Source: Telmatactis stephensoni
Taxonomy: Eukaryota > Cnidaria > Anthozoa > Actiniaria > Isophelliidae
DNA: 64,000 bases
Direction: 5' to 3'
Assembly (NCBI GenBank): GCA_029948255.1
Contig: JALIZF010001405.1
Span: 124,001 to 188,000, forward strand
Both the position numbers and the translations under genes were made by a program. Positions 22,698-33,435 of this stretch are shown piece after piece. The first letter of the stretch is position 1; every line of letters begins with the position of its first letter. The notes beneath the pieces were generated by a model. The model saw only the letters and a program-made list of their open reading frames with translations. It was not told the origin of the DNA and searched no databases.

Positions 22698-23540
22698 ATG
22701 ATTCGTGCGAGTATTCTCGTGTTATTGTTGCTGTGTACTGTCTGCTCGTTTTGTGGTGTGGAGTTCATTTCACTGGGTCGACATATTTGGAGATGTAAAC
22801 AACGTTTAAAGCAAGTTCCTAATGGCCAAGCACCTCATTCATTTAGGCTACCTCATCCAGTCATCAGCTCTCCTAACAACCTTTCTAACAATGGCATCGT
22901 TAAGTGCTGCTGTGGTAAGAATTGTAAGGGAATTCGTGGTCTGAAAATGCATCAGCGAAGCTGTCGCGTAATACTTGGTTTAAACGATGATTTACGTGCC
23001 GATATTGACGAACATCAACTTAACAATGATTTTACTGCTCCGTCTGTAACAGAAGAAAGTTTTATTGATGATTTGGCTCAGGAAAATGATTCTCCAGATC
23101 TTAAAAAAGGCATAAATCTTCCAAAAAGTGACGAAGAATGGTCAACGGCAAATGCCTTTTTCAAATCTGCCCTACACTCAAATCAGCCAATCAGATCACA
23201 AGATATGAATTTGAACATCAAGCTCCTAAATGATGCTATATACAACTACTTTGCTGAAAATTATGGTTTTGTGGATAAACATATTTCTGATAACACCTTC
23301 ATTGCTAAATACAAAGATTACTCAGTTAAAGATTTAAAGAAAGCGCTCAAACATCTTAAATCTTCAAATGGTGACCTTAACGAAACAAAATATGTCTCTC
23401 GTCATTTGCGTGACAAGCTTCGTAAACAAGATTCTGATTTCATCAGGTCGACCGAAGATTCCATTGATCATAATAAATTCATCAGTAAAAACTTCTGGGG
23501 TTATATCAAAAATGTTTTTAATAAGAAAGATTATGGGCTC
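22698..23540 (+). CDS. Zinc-finger N-terminal part of the R2-type ORF
   Basis: Intact reading frame of about 280 residues from an ATG. Two Cys/His fingers (CSFCGVEF..H..C and CCCGKNC..H..C) likely bind target DNA, as the N-terminal fingers of R2 proteins do. An acidic linker and a basic helical region follow, with HLRDKLRKQDSDFIRS and NFWGYIKNVFNKKD near the end. At that point the frame runs into repetitive DNA and codes only (DTMDTVYTV)-type repeats until its stop at 23874. Confidence 0.7.
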
Positions 23541-23566
23541 TGTCTCGGTGTATGCCTACATGAAAT

Positions 23567-24213
23567 GTGTGTCCATGTATCCCATGGACACCGTGTACAC
23601 CATGGACACCGTGTACAGCCGTGTACGGCTATGGACACCGTGTACAGCCGTGTACACCGTGTACACCGTGTACACCGTGGACACCGTGTACAGCCGTGCA
23701 CACCGTGTACACCGTGTACAGCCGTGCACACCGTGTACACCATGTACACCGTGTACACCATGAACACCATGGACACCATGGACACTATGGACACCGTGTA
23801 CACCGTGGACACCGTGTACACCATGGACACCGTGTACACCATGGACACTATGGACACCGTGTACAGCTGTCGATAGCCGTGCACACCATGGAAACCATGG
23901 ACACCATGGACACTATGGACACCGTGTATACAACTGTCGATAGCTGTGCACACCATGGACACTATGGACACTATGGACACCGTGTATACAACTGTCGATA
24001 GCCGTGCACACCATGGACACCATGGACACTATGGACACCGTGTACAGCTGTCGATAGCCGTGCACACCATGGACACCATGGACACTATGGACACCGTGTA
24101 TACAACTGTCGATAGCTGTGCACACCATGGACACCATGGACACTATGGACACCGTGTATACAACTGTCGATAGCTGTGCACACCATGGACACTATGGACA
24201 CTATGGACACCGT
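23567..24213. repeat. 9-bp-based minisatellite with 58-bp higher-order unit, inside the R2-type ORF
   Basis: Built from ACACCATGG and ACACCGTGT units. From about 23860 a higher-order unit appears: the word CTGTCGATAG starts at 23867, 23934, 23992, 24048, 24106 and 24164, so the period is 56-67 bp, mostly 58. Because 9 is a multiple of 3 and the units lack stops, open frames occur on both strands. They are not genes. Confidence 0.95.
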
Positions 24214-24625
24214 TATACGTTATATATTTATATTGTCAAATATAGCGCTTGTTCACTTTGAAACTCAACTGGAAGATAAACTCAAGCATATCTCCATACG
24301 CAAGTTCATACGCATGACTGAATGCTTTCTTTAACTTCTTTCTCTCTCTCTATCTCACACACATACACACATACACACACACGCACATTGCAACAACAAT
24401 GACAAACTTAAAGATAAGCATGGTTAAGTAATAAACTGAAAAATAAGAACGTTCGTTTTCCTTTTTGGAAATTTATTGGCTTTGATGGACTTTGACCAAC
24501 CTAAGTGGGAATATTTAGTGCGAAAACTCGTAATTCATGTAGTGTGGAATTTTGCCTTAATATATTTGTGACAAGATTTCATGTATATTGAGATTAAATG
24601 TATTGTTTCATATTATGTTTTACAG
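24214..24625. other. Unassigned DNA between minisatellite and reverse transcriptase
   Basis: No coding similarity recognised. Contains a CTCTCTCTCTATCTCACACACATACACAC microsatellite (24343-24388). Ends in a TTTTACAG that resembles a 3' splice site directly before the element's coding part resumes. Confidence 0.5.
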
Positions 24626-24659
24626 ATGCTGCCGAGGAAGATGAGGGGACCATGCTTCA

Positions 24660-26999
24660 TATTTTCGTAAGACTCTCAGTTCAGTTAATCCAAACAAGCT
24701 GTTCACTATTCCACATTGGATTCCTAGTCTTCCGCATCCTGTAGTACCTTTCAACATCGAACCTCCTACCTATGAACAAGTTACAAATGTTATCCGCAAA
24801 ATGAAATCTTCTGGTAGTCCTTGTCCGCTTGATCAGCTTTCAATTATATGTTTTAAACGTTGTCCATTTCTAAGAACTTACCTGACTGAAGTCATACACC
24901 AAGTTTGGTCTTCCGGAGATGTTCCTTCTACTTGGAAAAAAGCCTGCACAATCCTCATTCATAAAAAGGTGATGCAAACATTCCTTCCAACTTCAGACCA
25001 ATAAACTCTAGAATCAATCCCCTTAAAAGTATTTACATCGTGTCTTCGTAACGCAATCTTCTCTTTTCTCAAGACGAATAAGCTCATCGAACATGACATC
25101 CAGAAAGGTTTTTCCCCTGGTATTTCAGGCACCTTAGAACACACTGCACAGATGGCCAACATCATTAATAAAGCTCGAATTAATCAACGCTCCCTGGTAA
25201 TAACACTGCTTGATCTTAAAAATGCTTTTGGTGAAGTCCACCATAATCTGATCCAGTCTGTCCTCGCTTATCATCACATTCCTGACCACATAAAAACCCT
25301 CATCAAGAGCCTGTACACCCACTTCAAGACATCCATCATCACTTCTGAATACCGCACTCCTTTCATAACTGTTGGCCGTGGCGTTCTACAGCTGGGCGAC
25401 TGTCTTAGTCCTCTTCTTTTCAACCTCTGTTTCAATACATTCATCCAACATATCAAGTCAGAAAAATACAGTCAATTTGGTTTTTCTTACAAATTTCTAA
25501 ACCCACTTCACTGGTTTCAGTTTGCCGACGACGCAGCCGTTATCAGTAGTCAAGAATCTGAAAACCAGCATCTTCTTAATCGTTTTGTAATTTGGTGTCA
25601 ATGGGCTGATATGATAATCAGGGTTGACAAATGCTCTACTTTTGGTATCAAGAAATCTACATCCAAATCAGTTCAATACCTACCTAAACTTTTAATTAAC
25701 AATGAACTTGTTCCTCGTGTTAAAACCAACGACTCTTTTTGCTACCTGGGCAGGCACTTTGACTTTGAAATGTCTAATGAAAAACACAAATCTGAGCTTA
25801 CTTCTGTGATTGAAGACATGATGTCTGACATTGACTTGAAACCTCTCCATCCTAAAAATAAACTGCTCCTTTATAATCGCTTTGTGCTTTCCAAAATATC
25901 CTGGCATTTTACTGTTGCTGACCTCTCATTAACTTGGGTTAAAGAAAATCTCGATTCCTCTGTTAACAAGTATATTCGCAAATGGCTTGAAATTCCAATA
26001 TCTGGCACACTGAGTAATGTTTTCCTTACCACTAACAAATTTGGTCTGAATATTGTCCCTCCGTCCATCAAATTCATCCAATGTCAAACAGTTCTGCGCA
26101 ACGCATTAAAATCATCTACTAATGACTCAATAAAACATCTCTGGAACTCAACTAGCAATGGTAGAAACATTCAGTATGACGTGTACACATCTACAAAACA
26201 AGTTCTTAAAGATTTCCATTCTTCACAAGAGGATAAACTCCAAAATCAGCTCACTAATCAAGGATCGTTCTTTTCAAATGTCCTTAAATACTCCATGCAA
26301 CAACTTAATAAAATCTGGTCCACCACACAGTCTAACTTGCCGAAAAACATCTTTAACTTTACCATCCGGTACATCAACAACACTCTCCCTACACGGAAAA
26401 ACCTTGTCAAATGGGGTATTTCCTCCAACTCTGACTGCTCCCTATGCCTAATGCCTGAATCTCTTCTTCATGTTGTCGCGGGTTGTAATCACTACCTACA
26501 AGAAGGCCGCTTTTCCTGGCGTCATGATTCTGTCCTGAATTTCATTGCTCATAGTCTCCCATCCATCAAAAACTCTTCCCTATACGTCGATCTTCCTGGT
26601 TTTCCGAGCCCCTCTATCATAACTGGTGACAGCTTGCGTCCTGACATAGTGTTGTCCATATCAAATAAGTGCTTGTATATTCTAGAGTTAACTGTTGGCT
26701 TTGAAACAAATCTACAAAACAACTTAGACCGGAAACAACGTAAATATCACGAGACTGTCATCGACTACAAGAATCATTTTCAGCAGGTTAAATTTGTAAA
26801 CCTTTCAATCAGTACTTTAGGTGTATTCTCCCATCAATCGTCTGATTTCATCGAAATGTTAAATGAACTTGGCCTAGAGGACAAGAAACAACAAAACTAT
26901 ATTGTAAAAAAAATTATCAACATTACAATCAGATCAACGTATTACCTTTTCTGCTGTCGAAACAAAGAATGGAATAACCCAGACTTATTGAAATTTTGA
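24660..26999 (+). pseudogene. Reverse transcriptase and endonuclease part of the R2-type ORF, frameshifted
   Basis: The reading passes through MKSSGSPCPLDQLSIICFKR and ILIHKK (frame ending at 25004), then NFRPI in a second frame, then LESIPLKVFTSCLRN in a third, which continues to 26999. So two single-base changes lie between about 24967 and 25010. The remaining 615-codon frame is intact and contains the catalytic reverse transcriptase motifs, the thumb, the CCHC knuckle and the PD-E endonuclease residues. GVLQLGDCLSP has one more Leu than the usual GVLQGD. Confidence 0.8.
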
Positions 27000-27130
27000 T
27001 ATATATATATATTTTCTAAATCATTTTGTCGTTTACATTTATAAATGCATGTATCACTTGAGTAGCCAATTGCAAATTGCCTGTAAGTAGAGAGATTTGT
27101 AATTGTTGTATAAATATAGAATAAAGTTTC

Positions 27131-27229
<99 letters not shown>
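27131..27229. repeat. (ATT)n microsatellite, right of the R2-type element
   Basis: About 100 bp of ATT units directly after AAAGTTTCC, where the element's 3' UTR ends. Same unit and phase as the left array. Confidence 0.95.
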
Positions 27230-27667
27230 CAAGAGTAAAGTAGTTGAATCTGAAAAAAGGTGATTTTGGATCACAACTGACTCAATAGACTTAAAACTTA
27301 ATGATGGATCGAACTTTATTTTATGAACGCTTTGCTTCCGCTCTTCGCTGTCCGTTTTCTAGTAGGCCAGAAGGACCCACTTTTATCAGTGCGCGCTACT
27401 GACGAATATTTGAATCGAACGATCTATTAAACGAATACTGATAAAAGTGTTTTTTTTTCCTCAAATTTCTGTGATTTGCGCGCTTCCATTATTTGCTTTG
27501 CTTATGTATATTGCCGTAAACAGTTTTTGAGAAAAGTGGGTTCATTTCTGGACTAGTGTTCTGATCTAGAGGTTCCAGTTTTCAGATTCCAATTCCAAAA
27601 CTCCACTTTAAAAGTTAATAAAGTTGTTATCATTACATTATTATATTGTTATTATTAAATTATACTG

Positions 27668-27845
27668 TATACTGTCACCATGGTAACCATCTTGACAATG
27701 TTGATACGGTCACCATGGTAACCATCTTGAAAATGTTGACACGATCACCGTGGTAACCATCTCTAAATGTTGCCACGGTCATCATGGTAACCATCTTGAG
27801 AATGTTGACGTGGTCACCATGGTAACCATCTTCACAATGTTTGGG
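27668..27845. promoter_or_regulatory. Five tandem RFX X-box motifs in a 35-bp minisatellite
   Basis: Unit of about 35 bp: GTCACCATGGTAACCATCTTGA.AATGTTGACACG. Each copy contains a full X-box (RYYNYY-N2-RRNRAC): 27674-27687 GTCACCATGGTAAC, 27709-27722 the same, 27744-27757 ATCACCGTGGTAAC, 27778-27791 GTCATCATGGTAAC and 27813-27826 GTCACCATGGTAAC. RFX factors bind this motif in ciliary and other promoters. It begins about 55 bp beyond the otopetrin stop codon. Function is inferred; the motif being part of a repeat unit means it could be fortuitous. Confidence 0.6.
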
Positions 27846-27899
27846 GATGACTCACGTCTTTTTAAAATGTCTTTGCGACGTCGAAAAAGCACAAGAGGA

Positions 27900-30612
27900 C
27901 TACGAACGAAAAACCAAACCAGTGTCAGACTGAACAGACGCACGTCTTTGTCTTCGGTGTTCTGTTTGTGGTAGTGGACGATAACCATCTGAACGTTGTT
28001 TGGTTTTAGCTCTTATACCAAAGCGATTGATATTTATTTCAAAGAAACAGAAAGCACAATGAAGACGGAAAAAGATACACAAAGGAAAGGCAATGTGAGA
28101 AAGGATCCGCCATGCCGTTTCACCATAAGCAGCGGTTTCAATAGAGGCAACACTATGAATATCTTTGAGTTCAAAAGTATCCATCGCCCAGACGCCGATG
28201 TTTGCAAAACTTAGAACGGCAGAGACGTTGCATATGACTTTCGTTGCCAAAGGTTCTTGCAAGGAGACTTCTACGTCAGTTCGTCTTAGGGCTTGTGTGA
28301 TAAAAATCAGTTGAAAAGTAAATTGAAATAGAGCCACAATGTTGTCGGCAAGGAAAAGTTCCAAGAGTACCTGTGGCCTGTTGCAAATCTTCCTCATGTC
28401 GGTAGTTTGATCGGAGCTGTTGTTAGTGGTGTTTCCAGAAGTATTGCATTGGTACACATCAGAACTTCCAGACACCACGTTGAAAACCATCATAAGATAG
28501 CAACCACTGACTCCTATCATGACCAATATTGCATCGACTTTTCTGTGAAGCTTGCCTTTTGGGTCGACAGATCTATGTTGTGGTAAGCAACATGATCCCA
28601 CAATTGAAAAGACTGTCATGACAAAAAACATTAGAATTCTTATCCAGTAATAGGCACTTGCACTCGGAGCACTGTCCTCATACTCTAACGCTGAGAATGC
28701 TATTGTTACTAATTGAATTGTCAGTATCAGAATACCAACAACATATCCAAATGGCGACGATTTCCAGAATAACATGGTCTTAGGATCGTTTTCTGTGTCT
28801 TCAGTATATGCTTGTCTCAGGCAGCATGAGGAGAGTCTTGAGCAGCATGTTTTGGGGCGATGTTCATTGCCTTCTCTCTGAGTTTCATCCTGAGTTTTAC
28901 CCCGGTTATCATACAGTTCGTACCACATAAGAAAAAGAAGAACTGAGGACATAACCGTGTATTCAATGTTAAAGGGATACAGGTAAATATCAGCTCCTCT
29001 CACAAACGAGCTCATAGTTTCCAAAGTGGGGCAATGAGTGTAGTTATCTGGCGGTTCAACCACAGATTCATTAACAATAAAATAAAACCATGTACTCAGA
29101 TTGACTGCTATAATATGTAGAATAAAGAAACTCGTGAAAAATCTCTTTTGAAAACCGACATTGGAAAATCGGCACAGGAATTGCAGTTGGGAGATCAAAA
29201 ACAAGAGCTTCACCAGATCAAAAACGCCTTCGCTTATCATCACTTTTTCATTGATGTTTGTCGTTATGGAACTGTTACAAGAGCAACTATATACAAAAGT
29301 GAGGAAATCAACCCCTGAGATGAAGCAGCTTCCAAGGCAAAATACTGTAACGCCGAACATCATATAGCAAGGAATCTGTGCCCCTGGCTCTCTTGATGTA
29401 AAGCAACATCCCAAAGACGGCATGGGACACGCACACGCCCCTATCATCCATATCATTCCTGGAGTCATGCAGAATACAAAGAAGTAATTGATAAATCTTT
29501 CATCGACATCAAACGGTTTTTTGATTACGACCGACAAAGAAAGTACCACCCCACAAGACAGTACGAAGATCAAATAGATCATGCCAAGAGTTGTTCTCCC
29601 TGATCGGTAGAAAGCATGGCTGCAACTTCGACCCAGCTTTGAAAAACAAGACCGCATACCAGTACAGCACGATTGGCATCTTTGTTTGGTTCTATCTAGA
29701 AAATATAAAAATGATGAAATTTATTATATTAAAGTCATTTCAAGCCAGGATGAGGATTCTCCCTGAAAGGTAGCTGAACTAATCAATTTTAAAAACAACA
29801 CAACACTTTTAAATTTAAAAGACATGTTTCGACTTTCATAAAGCCATCTTCAGTTTTAAGTGAAGCTAATTACAAGGTTATATATAGGCGTGTTCAAAAG
29901 TATAAAATTACAACGGCTAAAAATTTTTAAACAAAAGATAAGATTACATATGAATGGTAGTGTTATAATGTTTGACCTTAACATTATAACATTTTATATA
30001 ATAATTGGCATATTACGCGCGCTCTGATTGGTCGAGCAACCATGTGTGATTAGAGTACACACACATAGATGGCGTCATCGAATCTTACGCGCGCTCTGAT
30101 TGGTTGGAATGTTTCGATAAATATTATATAAAACAGATAGATTCCATTTTTCCGTGCGTCTGTACTCTAATCGATGCACAGATGACGTCAAAATGTGGTG
30201 AGAACAACAGTCACGCGTACTTTAAATTTTTGTTCTCACCACATTTTGACGTCACCTGTGCATCGATTAGAGTACAGACGCACGGAAAAATGGAATCTAT
30301 TTGTTAAATAAATATTATTATTATCATAGCAACATTTACCCAGTGAAAAGTAAGCAAGAACTCTAGTACAGAACGCACGACATCTTGCTTTGAATCCATC
30401 TAGGATAAATGGAAACTGAGTCACTAACTTAAATAATATAAATAAAGAGAGCATAAATATGTTCTCTTGTATAAATAAATTTGGAACTTGGAAGATGTAA
30501 CTCCCAAATAGTTTAACTAATACTGGAAGACATAAAATAAGTTAAAAAGAAAATAAAAGAAAATAACTTAAAGTCTTGAAATAGATATAAACAAAGAAAC
30601 AAATAAACAAAG

Positions 30613-30701
<89 letters not shown>

Positions 30702-33435
30702 ATCGATCGATCGAACTTTACCCCGGGGGGTATGGTTTTTGGCCCTGCTGTCTTAAACAGGGTATACATTTTACCCAAAATTGTCTTAAACAGGATCTAT
30801 AATTTTGACGACGAGATCCCAAGCCATATCATCTTTTTGTGTCTTAGATAGGGTACTATATTCAAAATAAACAAAAAAAGCGCTTCCTCAGCCGATTTTG
30901 TCTAATCATATGCAACGGATCGAAATCGAATGACGAGGCTAGGGTCGACGATCGATCGATCGATCGATCAATCAATCGATCGATCAACCCCATTTTGGAT
31001 AGGGGTGTGCCGCCGGAGCTCTAGAAATCTGACCCTGTTTAAGACATTCGAAAGTGAAAAAATCATACCCTGTTCAAGACAAAAGAGAAGAAAATCGACC
31101 CCAGCCTCGTCATTCGATTCCGATCCGTTGCATATGATTAGACAAAATCGGCTGAGGAAGCGCTTTTTTTTTTGTTTATTTTGAATATAGTACCCTATCT
31201 AAGACACAAAAAGATGATATGGCTTGGGATCTCGTCAAAATTATAGATCCTGTTTAAGACAATTTGGGTAAAATGTATACCCTGTTCAAGACAGCAGGGC
31301 CAAAAACCATACCCTATTCATTATTCAGCGGCACATACCCGTATAGCAAATATATGGGAGTACCCTCTCCCCGGGGTAAAGTTATCGAGTCTTTTGAGAA
31401 ACGGGCCCTAGGGAAAGAGAAACTAAATTAAGGAATCTCTTAGGAAAAGATAAGCGCTAACTACTTTTCACGAACAGCCTTAACTTCAAGATTTACTAAA
31501 CCTCCAATGGTTTTCCATAGCAGTCAACGGCCATAGCGCTCTAACGCGCTTGACCACAATCATATCACCCAACTAATGATGGAAATCTCAAACATACCTC
31601 GTCCTTGGTGACCATTACCATCAGTGGTATTCGGGTTCTTGGGAGGGTTCCGGGATTTATCAACTTTTTCAGACGGCTCTAGATCTCTATTGCTCCCAGT
31701 CTCTAAATTTTGTAGTGGAAACAAAAGTCAGTAATTAATCAGAAATGAAAGCGAAATCTTTAATTATCAAACCTGTATATTATATACGGATGGTTTTTCA
31801 TCATGACACTTCTTCCCTAGGCGTTGGTACCTTAACTATTACGTACAACCGTTGAGATTGCTCAGTGCTGTGGCAAAGTTGGTTTTCATATACGACAATG
31901 ATTTTCGAACATATATATGAATGCAAAAATGCTATCTGGAAGCAGAAATGTCATGCTTTTATATCATAACAGAACATATTCCTCTTTCAACGTTGCTTGA
32001 AAATATATTTTCCATGGACCCGTATCTTGTACAAGTTTACACAAGAGACTTGTGATATGACTTATATTTTGATTAGTATAGGTAATCATACGGTTTCGAG
32101 TTCAATTTGGAATTAATTTGCAGTTTTTTAAAGAGTATCAAAATTGCACGAGCCCGTAGGGCGAGTGCAATTTGAGCTCTTTGAAAAACACACGAGTGCG
32201 AATTAATTCCAAATTGAACGAGAAAATAAACGGTGATTTTTTAAGAAAATCAAATAAAATCTCGAGAAAACTTTCAGCGCGCGCTCGTCTCAAGTCGATT
32301 CAAGTTTTGACTTGCGCGGGCTTGCATCTTCGTTTGAACACCAACTTGCATCGACTTGCGTCTACTTGCATCGACTTGAGAGCACTTTGAACGTGCTCAA
32401 ATTTTTTCTCAAGTCGATGCAAGTTTTTCCTCGTTTGAACAGTCACCACGCTAAACTTCATAAGTTGTTTTTCATATTTTTTCGTCCGAATTTCTGCACA
32501 TTTCTTCTCCTACAAATAATTCAAACAAAAACAAAACTGATTTTCTCGCTGTCCTTCAGCTAACTGATTTTCCTTGAACGTTTTTGAACATTTTTCATCG
32601 ACTTGCGTGGAGAGGTGTTCAAACCAGGACGCAAGTTTCAAGTCAAAACTTGAATCGACTTGAGAGCTCGTTTGAACAGGGCCTAACTGACAACCAGATC
32701 CTCATAGTTTTTGCCATTTTTTTCAAACAAACATGTACTTTAATGAACGAAAACCTTCATATTTGCATTCCTGGTTATGTTTTACAATAGCAGTATAAGA
32801 AAAAATTGATCTTAATGCGACTTTGAAATTATAAATTCAAATGTAATTTGCACTGTATTACAGCTCTTCTGCACTGTGTTACACTTGAACTGCACTGTTC
32901 TCGACCAATCAGAATCGAGTAATTTTTTCATGTATATTATTAAAAGAAATATATTTGTTAAGTCTGATAGCTGTGACAGTAAAGCACTTGCTTTGAATAT
33001 ATTATGTATACTCGAAAAAAGTATGGGTAGAAATAGAAATGGGCAGACATGCATGGGTAGAAATATAGTTTTCCAAATTCCTATGACTGACCATGTATAA
33101 CCATGGACTCGAGTCGAAGCTGAAGTTTTTCGATTCAAATCCACACATTGACTGTCATGTTCAGCCTCTCGCCATAATTAAATCTATTTTGTTCGATCCG
33201 TTGTTTTTCAAGCGAATTTGAGAAAGGTTTATCACTAAAGCTACAAAACCACATAATAATTTAGTTCTGGTCAGTTGACTTTTATTGCATCTTCTTTGGC
33301 ATATTATAATTATGCGCTGATGACTTCCGTTTTTTTCAAAGAGGCATATATAAGTATATGAATTAGTATAGCATTAAATTTTTGTATACTGATACCTGCA
33401 GCTGGAACTATTGCCTCTGGGTCAGAATTAGCCAT
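27900..33435 (-). CDS. Otopetrin-type proton channel
   Basis: Three exons: 33396-33435 (MANSDPEAIVPAA), 31598-31702 and 27900-29695. Splice phases match (Glu and Asp codons split), giving 646 residues. The first about 60 residues are polar and cytoplasmic; twelve hydrophobic segments follow, all within the last exon. The C-terminal half carries the family marks: LADNIVALFQFTFQLIFITQ with a following RR, then FANIGVWAMDTFEL and ILSHIAFPLCIFFRLH, which correspond to the conserved otopetrin helices before the C-terminus. Otopetrins are proton-selective channels of the plasma or vesicle membrane (sour taste, otolith formation). The loop between helices 6 and 7 is Cys-rich. Which paralogue it is cannot be told without a tree. 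Intron 2 is full of repeats and intron 1 holds the element at 32283. Confidence 0.85.
29815..29860 (-). ncRNA. Hammerhead-ribozyme-like motif
   Basis: On the minus strand, CTGAAGA (core 1) is followed by a GGCTTT/AAAGTC stem with ATG loop and GAAAC (core 2), then AT, GT and C. Flanking TTAAAA and TTTTAA pair as stem I, and AC/GT form a two-base-pair stem III, as in the minimal hammerheads of Penelope-like elements. One U between core 1 and stem II is unpaired, which departs from the active consensus, so this may be a decayed copy. Confidence 0.4.
29965..30310. repeat. Composite GACGTCAAAATGTGG repeat with perfect hairpin
   Basis: Two CCAATCAGAGCGCGCG boxes in reverse orientation (about 30014-30033 and 30086-30107) precede a hairpin whose arms are 30138-30207 and 30233-30305: AGATTCCATTTTTCCGTGCG, TCTAATCGATGCACAG and GACGTCAAAATGTGGTGAGAAC, mirrored almost base for base. 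Confidence 0.9.
30615..30715. repeat. (AATC)n then (GATC)n microsatellite
   Basis: About 20 AATC units changing to CGAT units at the border of the next foldback element. Confidence 0.95.
30716..31382. mobile_element. Large foldback element (about 670 bp)
   Basis: The left arm 30716-30945 runs from TTTACCCCGGGGGGTATGG through GCGCTTCCTCAGCCGATTTTG to GACGAGGCTAGGGTCGA. The right arm 31095-31382 is its reverse complement, from TCGACCCCAGCCTCGTC to CCCCGGGGTAAA. The motif CCTGTT(T/C)AAGACA recurs within the arms and the centre. No ORF of note. It lies in intron 2 of the otopetrin gene. Confidence 0.9.
32283..32692. repeat. Foldback element rich in CAAGTCGATGCAAG
   Basis: TCTCAAGTCGATTCAAGTTTTGACTTGCG on the left is mirrored by GCAAGTTTCAAGTCAAAACTTGAATCGACTTGAGAG on the right. 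(C)GACTTG(C/A) words recur many times inside, and CGTTTGAACA occurs at four places. It lies in otopetrin intron 1. Confidence 0.8.

Larger units (their letters stand above)
22566..27130 (+). mobile_element. R2-superclade retrotransposon with restriction-like endonuclease, disrupted
   Basis: Single-ORF type element. The N-terminal part (22698-23540) has two Cys/His fingers: CSFC-x9-H-x3-C, and CCCGKNC followed by an H-x3-C. The reverse transcriptase starts near 24660 and continues in the long frame 25152-26999, with LLDLKNAF (first Asp motif) and FADDAAV (catalytic YADD equivalent, residues 124-127). The C-terminus has the R2-type C-x2-C-x7-H-x4-C motif (429-445) followed by RPD-x13-E (496-512), the restriction-like endonuclease. 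Breaks: a 9-bp-unit minisatellite and unrelated DNA at about 23541-24625, two frame changes near 24967 and 25005, and one extra codon in the GVLQGD motif. It lies exactly between two (ATT)n arrays, which recalls the TAA-targeted R4/Dong group; clade is inferred. Confidence 0.85.

Noticed and set aside
23531..24173. Several overlapping frames on both strands with HGVHGVHG or TMDTMDT repeats
   Set aside because: Products of the 9-bp minisatellite; any 3n-long unit without stops gives this.
23567..24213. CRISPR-like array
   Set aside because: Units are contiguous and near-identical without unique spacers, and the DNA is animal nuclear sequence.
26942..27274. Minus-strand frame with poly-Ile
   Set aside because: Translation of the second (ATT)n array.
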